From Pigoraptor vietnamica (taxonomy: Eukaryota; Opisthokonta; Filasterea): a stretch of 33,662 nt of DNA. The translations under genes were made by a program, and so were the position numbers. The notes beneath the pieces are model-generated. The model was not told the DNA's origin. It searched no databases and worked only from the letters and a program-made list of their open reading frames with translations. Positions 10,401 to 18,995 of the stretch are shown here, in pieces (the first letter of the stretch is position 1; every line of letters begins with the position of its first letter). The stretch is taken from positions 1-33,662 of the forward strand of contig CALSCQ010000390.1 in the NCBI GenBank assembly GCA_943704525.1, written 5' to 3'.

Positions 10401-12487
10401 GAAGCACGCGGGCGCTGCTTTGCGCGCATGGCAGTCGCGAGCGGGCCCGAGGTGTCGGGCAGCTCGTTTCTGTACACGTTCCGCAGGGACGCGGCTGCGG
10501 ATGATGCGGCGCTCGGCGACGTGGGCCTCTCTGCGGGCGACCCCGTGGTTGTTGGCGTCGACGGTGGCGAGTGTGCCCTTGCGAGCGGCTTTTTGAGGGA
10601 CGTGCGCGCCCGCGTGGCCATCGTCTCTCTCGATCGTCGCTTGCCGGCACCCTATCGGTCCGAGAACGGGAGCGGCGCATCCGGGGCGGCGCCGCTGTTT
10701 CGAATTGACCGGGATGACTTTTCCGCGGGCATGGGCCTCGTGCGGTCGAACGTGGTGGGCCTGCTTCGACGGGGTGCGGACGTGCGCCGGCGGCAGCTGA
10801 TCGTGGACCTCGCGCCGCCCGCCTTCGCCGATGAGGAAGCTGCGGTGGCGCAGCTGCCGCCGGCGACCGTGGTCGGGCTGAACGGTGACCAGGTGCGTGC
10901 GATCGGCCGCATGCTGGCTGCGGAGGACTATGCGCTCGTGCTGGGGATGCCGGGCACGGGCAAGACGACGACGATTGCGCGCGCTGTGCGCCTGCTGGTG
11001 GAGAGCGGGCAGACGGTGCTTGTGGCGTCGTACACGCACACGGCCGTCGACACGATCTTGCTCAAGCTCCTCGAGGAGAACGTGCCCTTTGCGCGCCTCG
11101 GCAGCGCCGACAAGGTGCACCCGGCCGTGAAACCGCACACCCCGGAGGGCGCGGGGCCCTTCCAGACAGCCGCGGCGCTCGACGGCTTCTACCGGTCGCG
11201 GCCGGTGGTTGCAACGACCTGTCTGGGCATCTCCCACCCGCTGTTTGCGCGCCGCACCTTCGACGTGTGCATCGTGGACGAGGCGTCGCAGATCACGGAG
11301 CCCGTGTGCCTCGGCCCTCTGCGCCTCGCGCGCCGTTTTGTGCTCGTCGGCGACCACAACCAACTGCCGCCGCTGGTCGTGAACGTGCGCGCCCGCGAAG
11401 AAGGCCTCGCTGTGAGCCTCTTTCGTCGCCTGTACGATGCGCACCCGCGCGCCGTCGCCGCGCTCGAGCACCAGTACCGCATGAACGCGGACATTCTCCT
11501 GCTCACCAACACGCTCATCTACGACCACCGCCTGCGCTGCGGGACGGAGTCCGTCGCGCGCGCGTCGCTCGAGTTGCCTGTCCCCTCCGCACTCCCGCGG
11601 ACGGGCGCCGGCGGCGGGTGGCTGGCCGACATTGCCGATCCCGCGCGCCGCGTCGTGTTTGTGGACACGGACCTCGTCCCCGCCCCAGAGTCCAAATTTG
11701 GCGACTCTGTGCGCAACGACATTGAGGCCGTGCTCGTGGGGCAGCTGACGGCCGCCCTCGTCGCGTGCGGCGTGGCTGCGTCGTCCATAGGGATCATATC
11801 GCCGTACAGGGCGCAGCTGACGGCGATTCGCGCGTGCCTGCGGTCCGTGCGCGGTGCGGGCGGCGTCGAGGTGCACACAGTGGACAAATACCAGGGGCGC
11901 GACAAGGACTGCATCATCGTCTCGCTCGTGCGCGCCAACAGCGCTGGCAACGTGGGTGCTTGCGCCTCGTGTCTGTTTGCTGGTATATTGTTTGACATGT
12001 GCGTGCGTGTGCAGGTGGGTGATCTGATGAAGGACTGGCGGCGCGTCAACGTCGCCTTCACGCGTGCAAAGCGCAAGCTTGTCGTGTTTGGGTCGATGGG
12101 CACCTTCCGCCACGACGAGCTGTTTGCGCGGTTCCGCATTCTCCTCGAGGAAAACCGATGGATATCCGCCTGCATATGCACTTGCACTGCTGTCACTAGG
12201 AATTCGTGTGCGCCCGTTTACCCACGCTCGCAATGCCATTACACACACAACTGCCACTCGTCGCGTTTCCTTGACGGTCCCGTTGGCCCCACGTTTATCA
12301 GCTGCCCGCGGGTGCGCAGGAGGTGTTTGCGGGCTTCAACACGACGCAGACGACGCAGGCCACCCAGGGACCCAGCCCGCGCAAGGCCGACAGGGCGCCG
12401 GGCGATGGCAAGCGGCCGCGCGTGTTTGACGGCGGTCCGCGAGCGCATCTTGGCCCCATCGCCGTCAACGTCCTCGGGGGCATTTAA
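7496..12487 (+). CDS. DNA2: DNA2-type ATP-dependent nuclease-helicase
   Basis: Processes Okazaki-fragment flaps and resects DNA ends. Exons: 7496-7576, 7637-7946, 8042-8163, 8250-11951, 12015-12161, 12293-12487; 1518 residues. The nuclease with its iron-sulfur cluster lies at about 545-830: first Cys in SFTCIRRSVLNERF, LLHEVFQ, KGKVDATVE plus PLELKTGR (Asp, Glu, Lys of the active site), then Cys-x2-Cys-x5-Cys in CRGCFQADTC. The SF1 helicase lies at about 1040-1455: Walker A GMPGTGKTTT, VDEASQITEP, LVGDHNQLPPL, EHQYRMN, VDKYQGRDKD, NVAFTRAKRKL. About 540 N-terminal residues are acidic, low complexity and family-variable; they include IASFFGR, a degenerate PCNA-binding motif. The 63-nt intron at 11952-12014 is a multiple of three and looks coding. 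The last intron is AT-AC (separate entry). The end of exon 1 is uncertain (7552 or 7576). Confidence 0.92.
8156..8205 (+). repeat. 25-nt tandem duplication carrying a splice donor
   Basis: Two adjacent 25-nt units (8156-8180 and 8181-8205) differ at one base. Each contains AGTGTGGGTGCGC, so the DNA2 exon-3 donor is present twice. Only the first copy keeps the frame: reading on to the second meets TGA at 8182-8184. Confidence 0.8.
12162..12292 (+). other. Putative U12-type AT-AC intron of DNA2
   Basis: The intron begins ATATCC, contains TTCCTTGAC at 12267-12275 (a full match to the minor-spliceosome branch site TTCCTTRAY) and ends CCAC 17-18 nt after the branch adenosine. No GT donor lies near the end of the conserved helicase exon (EENRW). 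Removing 131 nt joins TGG to GTT TAT CAG in frame and opens a 65-codon last exon ending in TAA. The alternative acceptor CAG at 12301 would also be in frame, but it sits farther from the branch site and is not expected for an AT donor. Donor positions 7-9 (GCC) depart from the usual TTT. Confidence 0.75.
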
Positions 12488-12548
12488 CTTAATATATATA
12501 GTCAGCACTGTCGCAGGACCTCGCCTTCACGGCACCCTGCTGCCGTGC

Positions 12549-14006
12549 TCACTCGGCCAATGCCGCACGGACGGCGTGCACCAAGTCGGCCCTCGCGGCG
12601 TCCCATTGGCGCCCGTCGCGGAGGTCCTTGAGCCTCACGCTGCCGCGCGCGAGTTCGTCGTCGCCAACCACGACGGCCAGGCGCGCGCCCTCTTTACACG
12701 CACGCGCAAACTGCCGGGACGCATTCCCCTCAAACTGCATCTGCGTGCGCAGGCCAGCCGCGCGCAGCTCTCTGCACAGGGCCACGCACGCGACGGACAG
12801 CGCGTCTCCCGAGGACATGCACGTCGCCGGCGGACCGCCCCGCACCTCGACCACAAACACGTCCGTGGGCACGCCGTCGTCCCCCGGTTGCGAGGACGGC
12901 GCCTCCCGCCCCGCGACCGCCGCGCGCAGCAGCACGAGGCGCTCGAGGCCCGCAGCCCAGCCAATCGCAGGCACGGCCGCCTGTCGCGCGCCCCCGATCG
13001 CCTGCGCAAGGCCGTCGTAGCGACCGCCGGCGAGGACGGTGCTCTGCGCCCCAAGGCGGTCCGTCGCAAACTCAAACACCGTGTCGCCATAGTAGTCCAG
13101 CCCGCGCACCAGCCGCCAGTCCACTTCCATCTCGCACGCAAGGGACATGCCGCGCACCGCCGCAAGCACAGCGTCAAACCGCGCGCGCGCTGCTTCCCCG
13201 ACAAAATCGAGCAGGCGTGGCGCCTCAGCCAGCACCTCCGCGTCTTGGGGCAGCTTGGAGTCCAGTATGCGGAGCACGTGACCCGCGGCCAGCCGCCGTT
13301 GCGACTCTTCCGAAAGCCGCTGCGGGCCCTGTGCTTGGAGGAATACGCCCAGAGCATCTGCGTACGTCCGCCGTGCCTCGGGCGCCCCGATCGTGTTGAT
13401 GTGCAGCCGCACGGCACCCAGCAGGCCGAGAGCCTCCAGAAAGTCTGCGCCAATGCCAACGGCCTCCGCATCCGCCGCAGGGCCGCGCGTGCCCAGCAAC
13501 TCGATGCCCAGCTGCGAAAACTCGCGGAAGCGGCCCAACTGAGGGCGCTCGCGGCGGAACATGGGGCCGCAGTAATACAGGCGCTGCGGGAGGTGTGCGT
13601 CGCGCGCTGTCGCCAGCACAGCTCGCATAACAGATGCCGTGCTCTCCGGGCGCAGACACAGCGCCTCGTCGCCGTCGGCAAGAGAGAACATCTCCTTCAT
13701 CACGACATCAGAGCCTTCGCCGAGCGTCCGCTGGAAGAGCGCCGCGTGCTCGAGGACGGGCGTGGCGACTTGGCCGCAGCACGCGCCCTCTGCCACAGCA
13801 ATGAACGCCTCAGCGACAGCGCGCCGCTCCGCGCATTCCCTCGGAAAGCGGTCGTGCGTGCCACGAACGGGCCGTGTCTTTGTGGGTCCGGATGGCGGCT
13901 GTGTTGCTCCTTTGGTGCCCTCTGCAGACGCGCGTGTTACAGACCCCGCGTGTAACAACCGCGCCCACCGCACGGCCGCAACCGGGCGGGTCCGTGCGAG
14001 CATCAT
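12549..14006 (-). CDS. hisS: Histidyl-tRNA synthetase, bacterial type, probably mitochondrial
   Basis: Class II aminoacyl-tRNA synthetase that charges tRNA-His. It is a single uninterrupted frame of 485 residues. N-terminal residues 1-25 are Arg-rich and lack acids (MMLARTRPVAAVRWARLL), like a mitochondrial presequence. Then come RGTHDRFPRE, the LRPESTASVMRA region, motif 2 YYCGPMFRRERPQLGRFREF, the HisRS signatures LVRGLDYYGDTVFEF and LAGGRYDGL, motif 3 GWAAGLERLVLL, and a C-terminal anticodon-binding domain. Motif 2 and the LRPE region follow the bacterial rather than the eukaryotic cytosolic form. Two adjacent ATGs (14006, 14003) may start it. It converges on DNA2 with a 61-bp gap. It is the only long intronless gene here. 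Confidence 0.92.
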   Translation of the reverse strand: MMLARTRPVAAVRWARLLHAGSVTRASAEGTKGATQPPSGPTKTRPVRGTHDRFPRECAERRAVAEAFIAVAEGACCGQVATPVLEHAALFQRTLGEGSDVVMKEMFSLADGDEALCLRPESTASVMRAVLATARDAHLPQRLYYCGPMFRRERPQLGRFREFSQLGIELLGTRGPAADAEAVGIGADFLEALGLLGAVRLHINTIGAPEARRTYADALGVFLQAQGPQRLSEESQRRLAAGHVLRILDSKLPQDAEVLAEAPRLLDFVGEAARARFDAVLAAVRGMSLACEMEVDWRLVRGLDYYGDTVFEFATDRLGAQSTVLAGGRYDGLAQAIGGARQAAVPAIGWAAGLERLVLLRAAVAGREAPSSQPGDDGVPTDVFVVEVRGGPPATCMSSGDALSVACVALCRELRAAGLRTQMQFEGNASRQFARACKEGARLAVVVGDDELARGSVRLKDLRDGRQWDAARADLVHAVRAALAE

Positions 14007-14464
14007 GGCGCAAAATGACTGCTGAGGCCCGTGCGCGCGACGTCGCATATAAACGCTGTGTCACTGCGGGCCGGTCTCGTAAAGACAGTCCGTGTGCACA
14101 CGTGCTGGCAACCGGCGCTGTGGGGGCAAAGGCTGAGGTATCGTTGGGATGATCCCAAAACATCAATTTCTATATATGGGCAGTAATTAGAAGAATTTCC
14201 TTATATGTATATTTTGTAAGCACAAATTCCTGATAAGAACAAAATTTTCCGCCAATCGTGCATGTAATCAACATCCGGGGCGCCGCACGTGTGCCCAATC
14301 GCGAAACAGCCACCGTCCGCTCCACATGCGCAGTGGACGCGAATCGCGAAGCGATTGCCTCGTCTTTATTGCTGCGAAGGGATCGCGCGTTACCGTCAAG
14401 TGCCCTCGCAAGCCGTACACTTTGTCGCATTTGTTCAACGCAAGAAGAGCAGAGTGGGTGAAAA
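14007..14464. promoter_or_regulatory. Divergent promoter region with an AT-rich island
   Basis: This is the shared upstream region of HisRS (-) and the carrier (+). Bases 14158-14255 are strikingly AT-rich (TATATATGG, TTATATGTATATTTTG) in an otherwise GC-rich window. A CACGTG core lies near 14286 and a short inverted repeat (AATCGC/GCGATT) near 14341-14355. No gene was recognised. Confidence 0.45.
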
Positions 14465-15593
14465 ATGTCGTCGGAGCGTACGGAAAAGCCTCTCGCGGAC
14501 GTCCTCCGGGACGCCGGCAAGCGCGCGCTCGGCGGCGGCATTCCCGGCGCCGCTGCGATGGGCATCCAAGTGTTCTCGCTCATGTGGTTGCGTACGACCA
14601 TGAACTACCAATACCGCCACGGAACGACCACAAGTGAGTTGGGGGGGGGGGGGGGGGGGGGGGACGATCGACCATGGTTGTTTTTGTGGGCTTGTCGTGC
14701 TCGCAGGCTTCGCTCACGTGCCTGACACAATGGCCCCTTGTTTGCAGCCGTTGCCCTCAAGACACTGTACAGCCAGGGCGGCATTCTCCGCTTCTACCGC
14801 GGCGTGGGGCCTGCGCTGATCCAGGGACCCCTCTCGCGCTTTGGCGACACGGCGGCGAACGCGGGCATGCTGTCGCTCCTCAACCAGTACGACTCGACGC
14901 GCACCCTCCCCGTCGGCGTCAAGACCGCGTGCGCGTCGGTTGCTGCGGGCCTCTTCCGCATTGTGCTGACGCCCGTCGACACGGTCAAGACGATCATGCA
15001 GGTGGAGGGCAAGAACGGCATTCCCGCGCTCGCCGCCAAAATCCGCGCGAACGGACCGAGCGTCATGTTCCACGGTGCGATCGCGACGTCCCTTGCGACG
15101 ATGGTGGGGCACTTCCCGTGGTTCTTCACGCACAACCTGCTGGACGAGCGCATCCCGCGGCAGAAGGAGCTCCCGAAGAAGCTCCTGCGCAGCGCCTTCA
15201 TCGGCTTTGTGTCGTCGGTCGTCTCTGACACGTGCTCCAACTCGATTCGCGTCATCAAGACAACCAAGCAGACGAGCGTGACGGCCATTTCCTATCCTCA
15301 GGTGGGCAGTTGTTTTGTTTTTTATTTTTTGATTTTCATTTTTTTGCCCATTGTTGGGCAACGCGTCCTCGAGCAATCACTCGGCGAGCGCGTGTGTGGA
15401 GTGCGGCAGTACTGAGCGCTCACTCGAGCGGCGCCATTCACAGGCCGTCAAGATGGTCGTGGACTCGGAGGGCGTCCTCGGCCTCTTTGGGCGCGGTCTC
15501 AAGACGCGCATCCTCACAAACGGCCTGCAGGGTCTCCTCTTCACGGTCGCGTGGAAGCTGCTCGAGGAGCAGTACGCCAAGCGCGTCGGATAA
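14465..15593 (+). CDS. Divergent mitochondrial carrier (SLC25) protein
   Basis: Six-helix inner-membrane transporter of the mitochondrial carrier family; the substrate is unknown. Exons 14465-14633, 14748-15301, 15444-15593; 290 residues, the normal family length. Three repeats are visible: repeat 1 is degenerate (GGGIPGAAAMGIQVFSLMWL, with no PxD/ExxK), then GGILRFYRGVGPALIQGPLSRFGD. Repeat 2 keeps LTPVDTVKTIMQ. Repeat 3 has SNSIRVIKTTKQ where PxDxxK is expected, followed by GVLGLFGRGLKTRIL. Two of three signatures are therefore altered, which separates it from standard nucleotide or metabolite carriers; similar divergent carriers are found in protists. The start ATG directly follows GGTGAAAA. 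Intron 1 carries a 23-G run. Confidence 0.85.
14641..14663 (+). repeat. G23 homopolymer in carrier intron 1
   Basis: Uninterrupted run of 23 G, seven bases after the splice donor. It can form a G-quadruplex in the pre-mRNA and is a likely site of length error. Confidence 0.9.
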
Positions 15594-16220
15594 GGCGATG
15601 CGCCCTGTGTTTTGCGTCTGCATCGAGTGCGCGTTGTTGCTGAGAGCAATGTTGTGGTGGTCGGGGCGGTGTTCGGCAGCGTGTGTGCTGTGTGGGTGGG
15701 CTGGGACTGGCTAGGCGTCGGTCGCCGCCCACACCCTGCGCGGCTGCGTGTGTGTCCTGGCGATGCGTGCGGCCGCGCTTTGCGTTGCTGCGTGGCTTGC
15801 GTTTGGTTGGCCGTCGTTTGAGTCAGAGAGGGGGAAAATACAGCCCTGTTGCCTCAACACTCACCGGCCGCGACAGGAGATAGTCGAGCACAGCGTCCGG
15901 CAGGTTGAGGAGCGAGAGTGACGCTGCCATGGTGTGCATGCACACACAAAGAGCGATGTCTTCTGAAAAGCGCCGAACTGGACGATTGTGATTGCTGCGC
16001 CGCAATTGACTGTCTGGCCGGTGGTGGAACAAGGGCGCCCTTGCTAATAGTGCGTCTTGTCTGGACGTCACGTGCCAGCGCTAATGATGCAACTTCTTAC
16101 AGTTGCATTGAGTTGGTGCGATATTAGCCACGAGAAGAGAGTTTCAGCAGCGCGTGTCCTAGCACACCCCATTGCCGTTCTCCTTCTCGCAATTGCTTGC
16201 TCTCTGCGTGTGTCGCAACA
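15594..16220. other. Intergenic region between carrier and protease
   Basis: 3' flank of the carrier and upstream region of the protease gene. It contains a short F-box-like start on the minus strand (separate entry) and a CACGTG core near 16069. Nothing else was recognised. Confidence 0.4.
15865..15930 (-). pseudogene. Orphan F-box-like first exon (uncertain)
   Basis: An ATG at 15930 in good context (CACCATGGCA) opens 22 codons reading SLLNLPDAVLDYLLSRP, which resembles the first helix of an F-box. It is followed by a consensus donor GTGAGT at 15864-15859. No convincing second exon was found before the carrier gene, whose 3' end lies downstream on the opposite strand. It may be a gene remnant, a very short gene, or chance. 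Confidence 0.22.
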
Positions 16221-18155
16221 ATGGGCGGCACGAATGCGCTCGTGTTTGCTGTGGCGGTGTGCGCCCTCGCCTCGCTCGTCTCCGCGCACGGCCCAAGCGC
16301 CCCTCTTCCGCGGTTCATGATGCGTGTCAACGAAAGCGCAGAGGACGCGTTTGCCCGCTTCGTCTCGCACTTTTCAAAGCCATATCTGCCTGGCAGCGAC
16401 GAGTACGCCGTGCGCCTCGATAACTTTAAGGTGCGGCTGCCTGCCGTTGTTTGTCATACAATTGAGCGATTTCTAATGTCTGTGTGTGCGACTGTAGAGG
16501 AGTCTCGAGCGCCACGCGGCGATGAACGCACGTGAGGCGGCGGCGGGCGGCGGCGCAGTGTACGGCGTCAACTTCATGTCCGATCTCAGCGTGGACGAAT
16601 TTCGCGGTGTGTGTGGACCGAACGAGCAGTGTGGCACACTTATTGGCCTGACACCCCCACGCCTTCGCAGCGCGCTATCTGTCTCCCGTTCCCTTCTCCA
16701 AGCGGCCCTCGGACGTGCGTCGGTCGGCGCCGCAGGACATTCGGCTGCCTGAGGGCGCGCCGCAGTATTTCGACCTGTGAGTGCATTGTGCTCTGCGGCA
16801 GTTTTTGCGGTGCTGTGTCTGTCGTCGTGTGCCGCGCTGTCTCTTCGCTCATTTTGCGCTGCGTGCAGGCGCCTTTCGAATCCCTCGGTGCTTGGGCCCA
16901 TGCGCGACCAGCAGAAGGTGCGTCCATAACGTGTTGTTGTGCACTTGACATTTATGGTCTGACTCACCGATGCCGTGCTCCGCGACCTTTCGATCCCCGG
17001 ACATTGACAGTGTGGCGGCTGCTGGTGGGTTCTTGTGCCTTCAAGCCACGGCAGCACCTATCTCTCGCTCTCGAACTCTCTCGCTCTCGAACTCTCTCGC
17101 TCACAGTCGATGGACAACGTGTGCGATTCATGCTGACCCGACATGTCTCTCACTCTCTCCCGCTGTCTGCTGATCCACAACCACGCCGCTGTCATTTCCG
17201 CCGACCCACAGGGCCATCAGCACCGTCGAGGTCGTTGAGACGGCGTTTGCGCGCGCGGGACGCCCCCTCGTCCCCCTCAGCACGCAGCAGGTCATCTCGT
17301 GCGACTTGACGTCCTCGGGCTGCATTGGCGGACGCCCTGAGCGCGCCCTCGCCTACATGCAGAAGGTGTGCAGGCAATAAGCGCCGTCACACATAGTCGC
17401 TCTCCCCCTGACCTTGCCTTGTCTGGTGCATTGTGGCTGTGATGCTCATACTCAGTCGCTCTCCCTGACCTTGCCTTGTTACGTGCAGTACGGCGTCATG
17501 TCGGATGCGTCGTATCCCTTTGTGAGCGCCGCGGGCACCGCCCCTCCTTGTGCGTATGATGCGAACAAGGTCGTCTTGCGGCTCGATGGCACGACGTTTG
17601 GCGTCGCAAATGGAGAGGTCGACATGCTTGCGGCATTTATTGCGAACGGGACGCTTTCGGTCGCCGTCAATGCGGACACTTGGGGCGACTATGTCGGTGG
17701 GTCAGCGTTGAAGTGCGCATGTTTGTGGTTTTGTGTCTCGTGAGCCCTCGTCTCACGCGGCGGCGCTGCGCAGAGGGCACAATCCAACGCCACTGTGACG
17801 GCACGGTGACGAACCACGCCGTGCAAGTCGTCGGGTACAATCTCCTGAGTGGGTTTCGTTGTCTGCGGTGTGCTATGCCGACGCCCGTTGCTCACGCTCG
17901 ACACGACACGCGACAGGCACCCCCCCTGTGTGGATAATCAAGAACTCGTGGTCGATCAACTGGGGCATGGGCGGCTACCTCTACCTCGCCATGTACAAGG
18001 ACATGTGCCGTGGGTGCTGTCTGCGGCTGTTTTTCCACTCCCTCTTGTCCAACACAGCTGTTGCACAGTCGCTGGCTGTGCGCACATCAGCCTGACGCGC
18101 TGTGTCTGTTGCAGTTATTGGCGAGGGCGGCGGCTACTACCTTCGCATGGGCTGA
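16221..18155 (+). CDS. Secreted papain-family (C1A) cysteine protease
   Basis: Cathepsin-like endopeptidase made as a zymogen, probably lysosomal or secreted. Exons: 16221-16430, 16498-16606, 16671-16776, 16869-16917, 17011-17024, 17212-17365, 17489-17696, 17774-17848, 17917-18009, 18115-18155; 352 residues. A signal peptide (ALVFAVAVCALASLVSA) precedes an I29-like propeptide (FARFVSHFSKPY ... GVNFMSDLSVDEF). The mature part starts near FDLRLSNPSVLGPM. Catalytic residues: Cys in QKCGGCWAI (microexon plus next exon), His in VTNHAVQVVGY, Asn in IIKNSWSINWGMGGY. The oxyanion Gln is present in MRDQQK. GCIGGRPERALAYM replaces the common GCNGG motif. Exon 8 ends at 17848 using the GTGGGT donor; this gives NLLSTPPVWII. 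Confidence 0.9.
17011..17024 (+). other. 14-nt microexon with the protease catalytic cysteine
   Basis: TGTGGCGGCTGCTG lies between ACAG at 17007-17010 and GTGGGT at 17025. Joining the upstream exon (ending CAG AAG at 16917) to it and to 17212 gives KCGGCWAIS, the papain active-site motif, with the Trp codon split by the second intron. The two flanking introns are 93 and 187 nt. Confidence 0.85.
17061..17102 (+). repeat. 16-nt pyrimidine-rich tandem repeat in protease intron
   Basis: TCTCTCGCTCTCGAAC is repeated about 2.6 times, perfectly, in the intron directly downstream of the microexon. Confidence 0.85.
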
Positions 18156-18720
18156 GCCGTCCCAAGCGGCGCGTCTCTTTTTTCCGTCTCTCCCTCTCGT
18201 TTCTCAGAAGTATCGACGGGGTTCAACGACTGAGGCGTCTCTCTCATTCCTTCTCTCTCTCTCTCTCTTCTCTCCCATTGAGTCGATGGGGGTTCAACCT
18301 CTATGACTGCAACGAACTGAGGTCTTCTCTTCCATTTTCTTTGCCTTTGCGCTACTTTCGCCTTTCGGCTTCGCGTGTGGCGTCGCCGAGTGAAACGAGA
18401 CAGCGCCCGAATTGTGTATTGAAATGTCATGCACATTCGGCATGCGTTTTCATAAATGTTCAAATCAATTTGCCGACCATTGCCCATAGAGTTGCTACTC
18501 TGCGCCCGTGTTTACTGCCATCGCCTGGTGCATCCAAAAGTGTGACTGCACGCGCACTGGAGAGAGGCTGCATTTCTTCAGAGGCCAACAGGTGCGCTTG
18601 TTTGCGAGGGGCTGTTCGTGGCGCCTGGGCGTGCGTGAGACGGCATTGGTCTCTCGGCGGCTGAGCAAATGAGGGACTGAGCCGCGAGTGCCCCTGCGGC
18701 TGTGCGTGCGCCCCACACAC
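18156..18720. other. Intergenic region before the PH-INPP4 gene
   Basis: It begins with TC-rich low-complexity sequence (about 18175-18280), goes on through a relatively AT-rich part (18410-18490), and becomes GC-rich toward the start codon at 18721. No further gene was recognised. Confidence 0.45.
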
Positions 18721-18955
18721 ATGGTATCAAAGTTCGTGTGGAGTGCGCTCGGCAGCATGCGGTACAACGAGAAGGAGGTCGCGGCGTTCGCGATCACGCC
18801 GGCCATCTCCACGGACAAGAAGGGCTACCTGTGGAAGAAGGGCGAGTATGGCGGCGGCGGTTTCAAGCGCCGCTGGTTCACCCTCAAGGGCAACATGCTC
18901 TTCTACTTCAAGGCACCAAACGACGTGGGTCGCCTGTGCGTGTGTGCGTGCGTGC

Positions 18956-18995
<40 letters not shown>

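Noticed and set aside
9987-12257. 756-codon open frame antisense to DNA2
   Set aside because: GC-rich codon bias of DNA2 removes stops on the other strand. The antisense peptide is basic, repetitive and has no recognisable motif, while the sense frame carries every helicase motif.
12293-12301. CAG at 12301 as the acceptor of the last DNA2 intron
   Set aside because: In frame, but about 27 nt from the branch site and mismatched with an AT donor; CCAC at 12292 fits the AT-AC class better. Not fully excluded.
12162-13955. Apparent continuation of the DNA2 frame for about 600 codons past EENRW
   Set aside because: It runs through the AT-AC intron and then antisense through HisRS. It lacks family similarity, and the spliced last exon ends at 12487.
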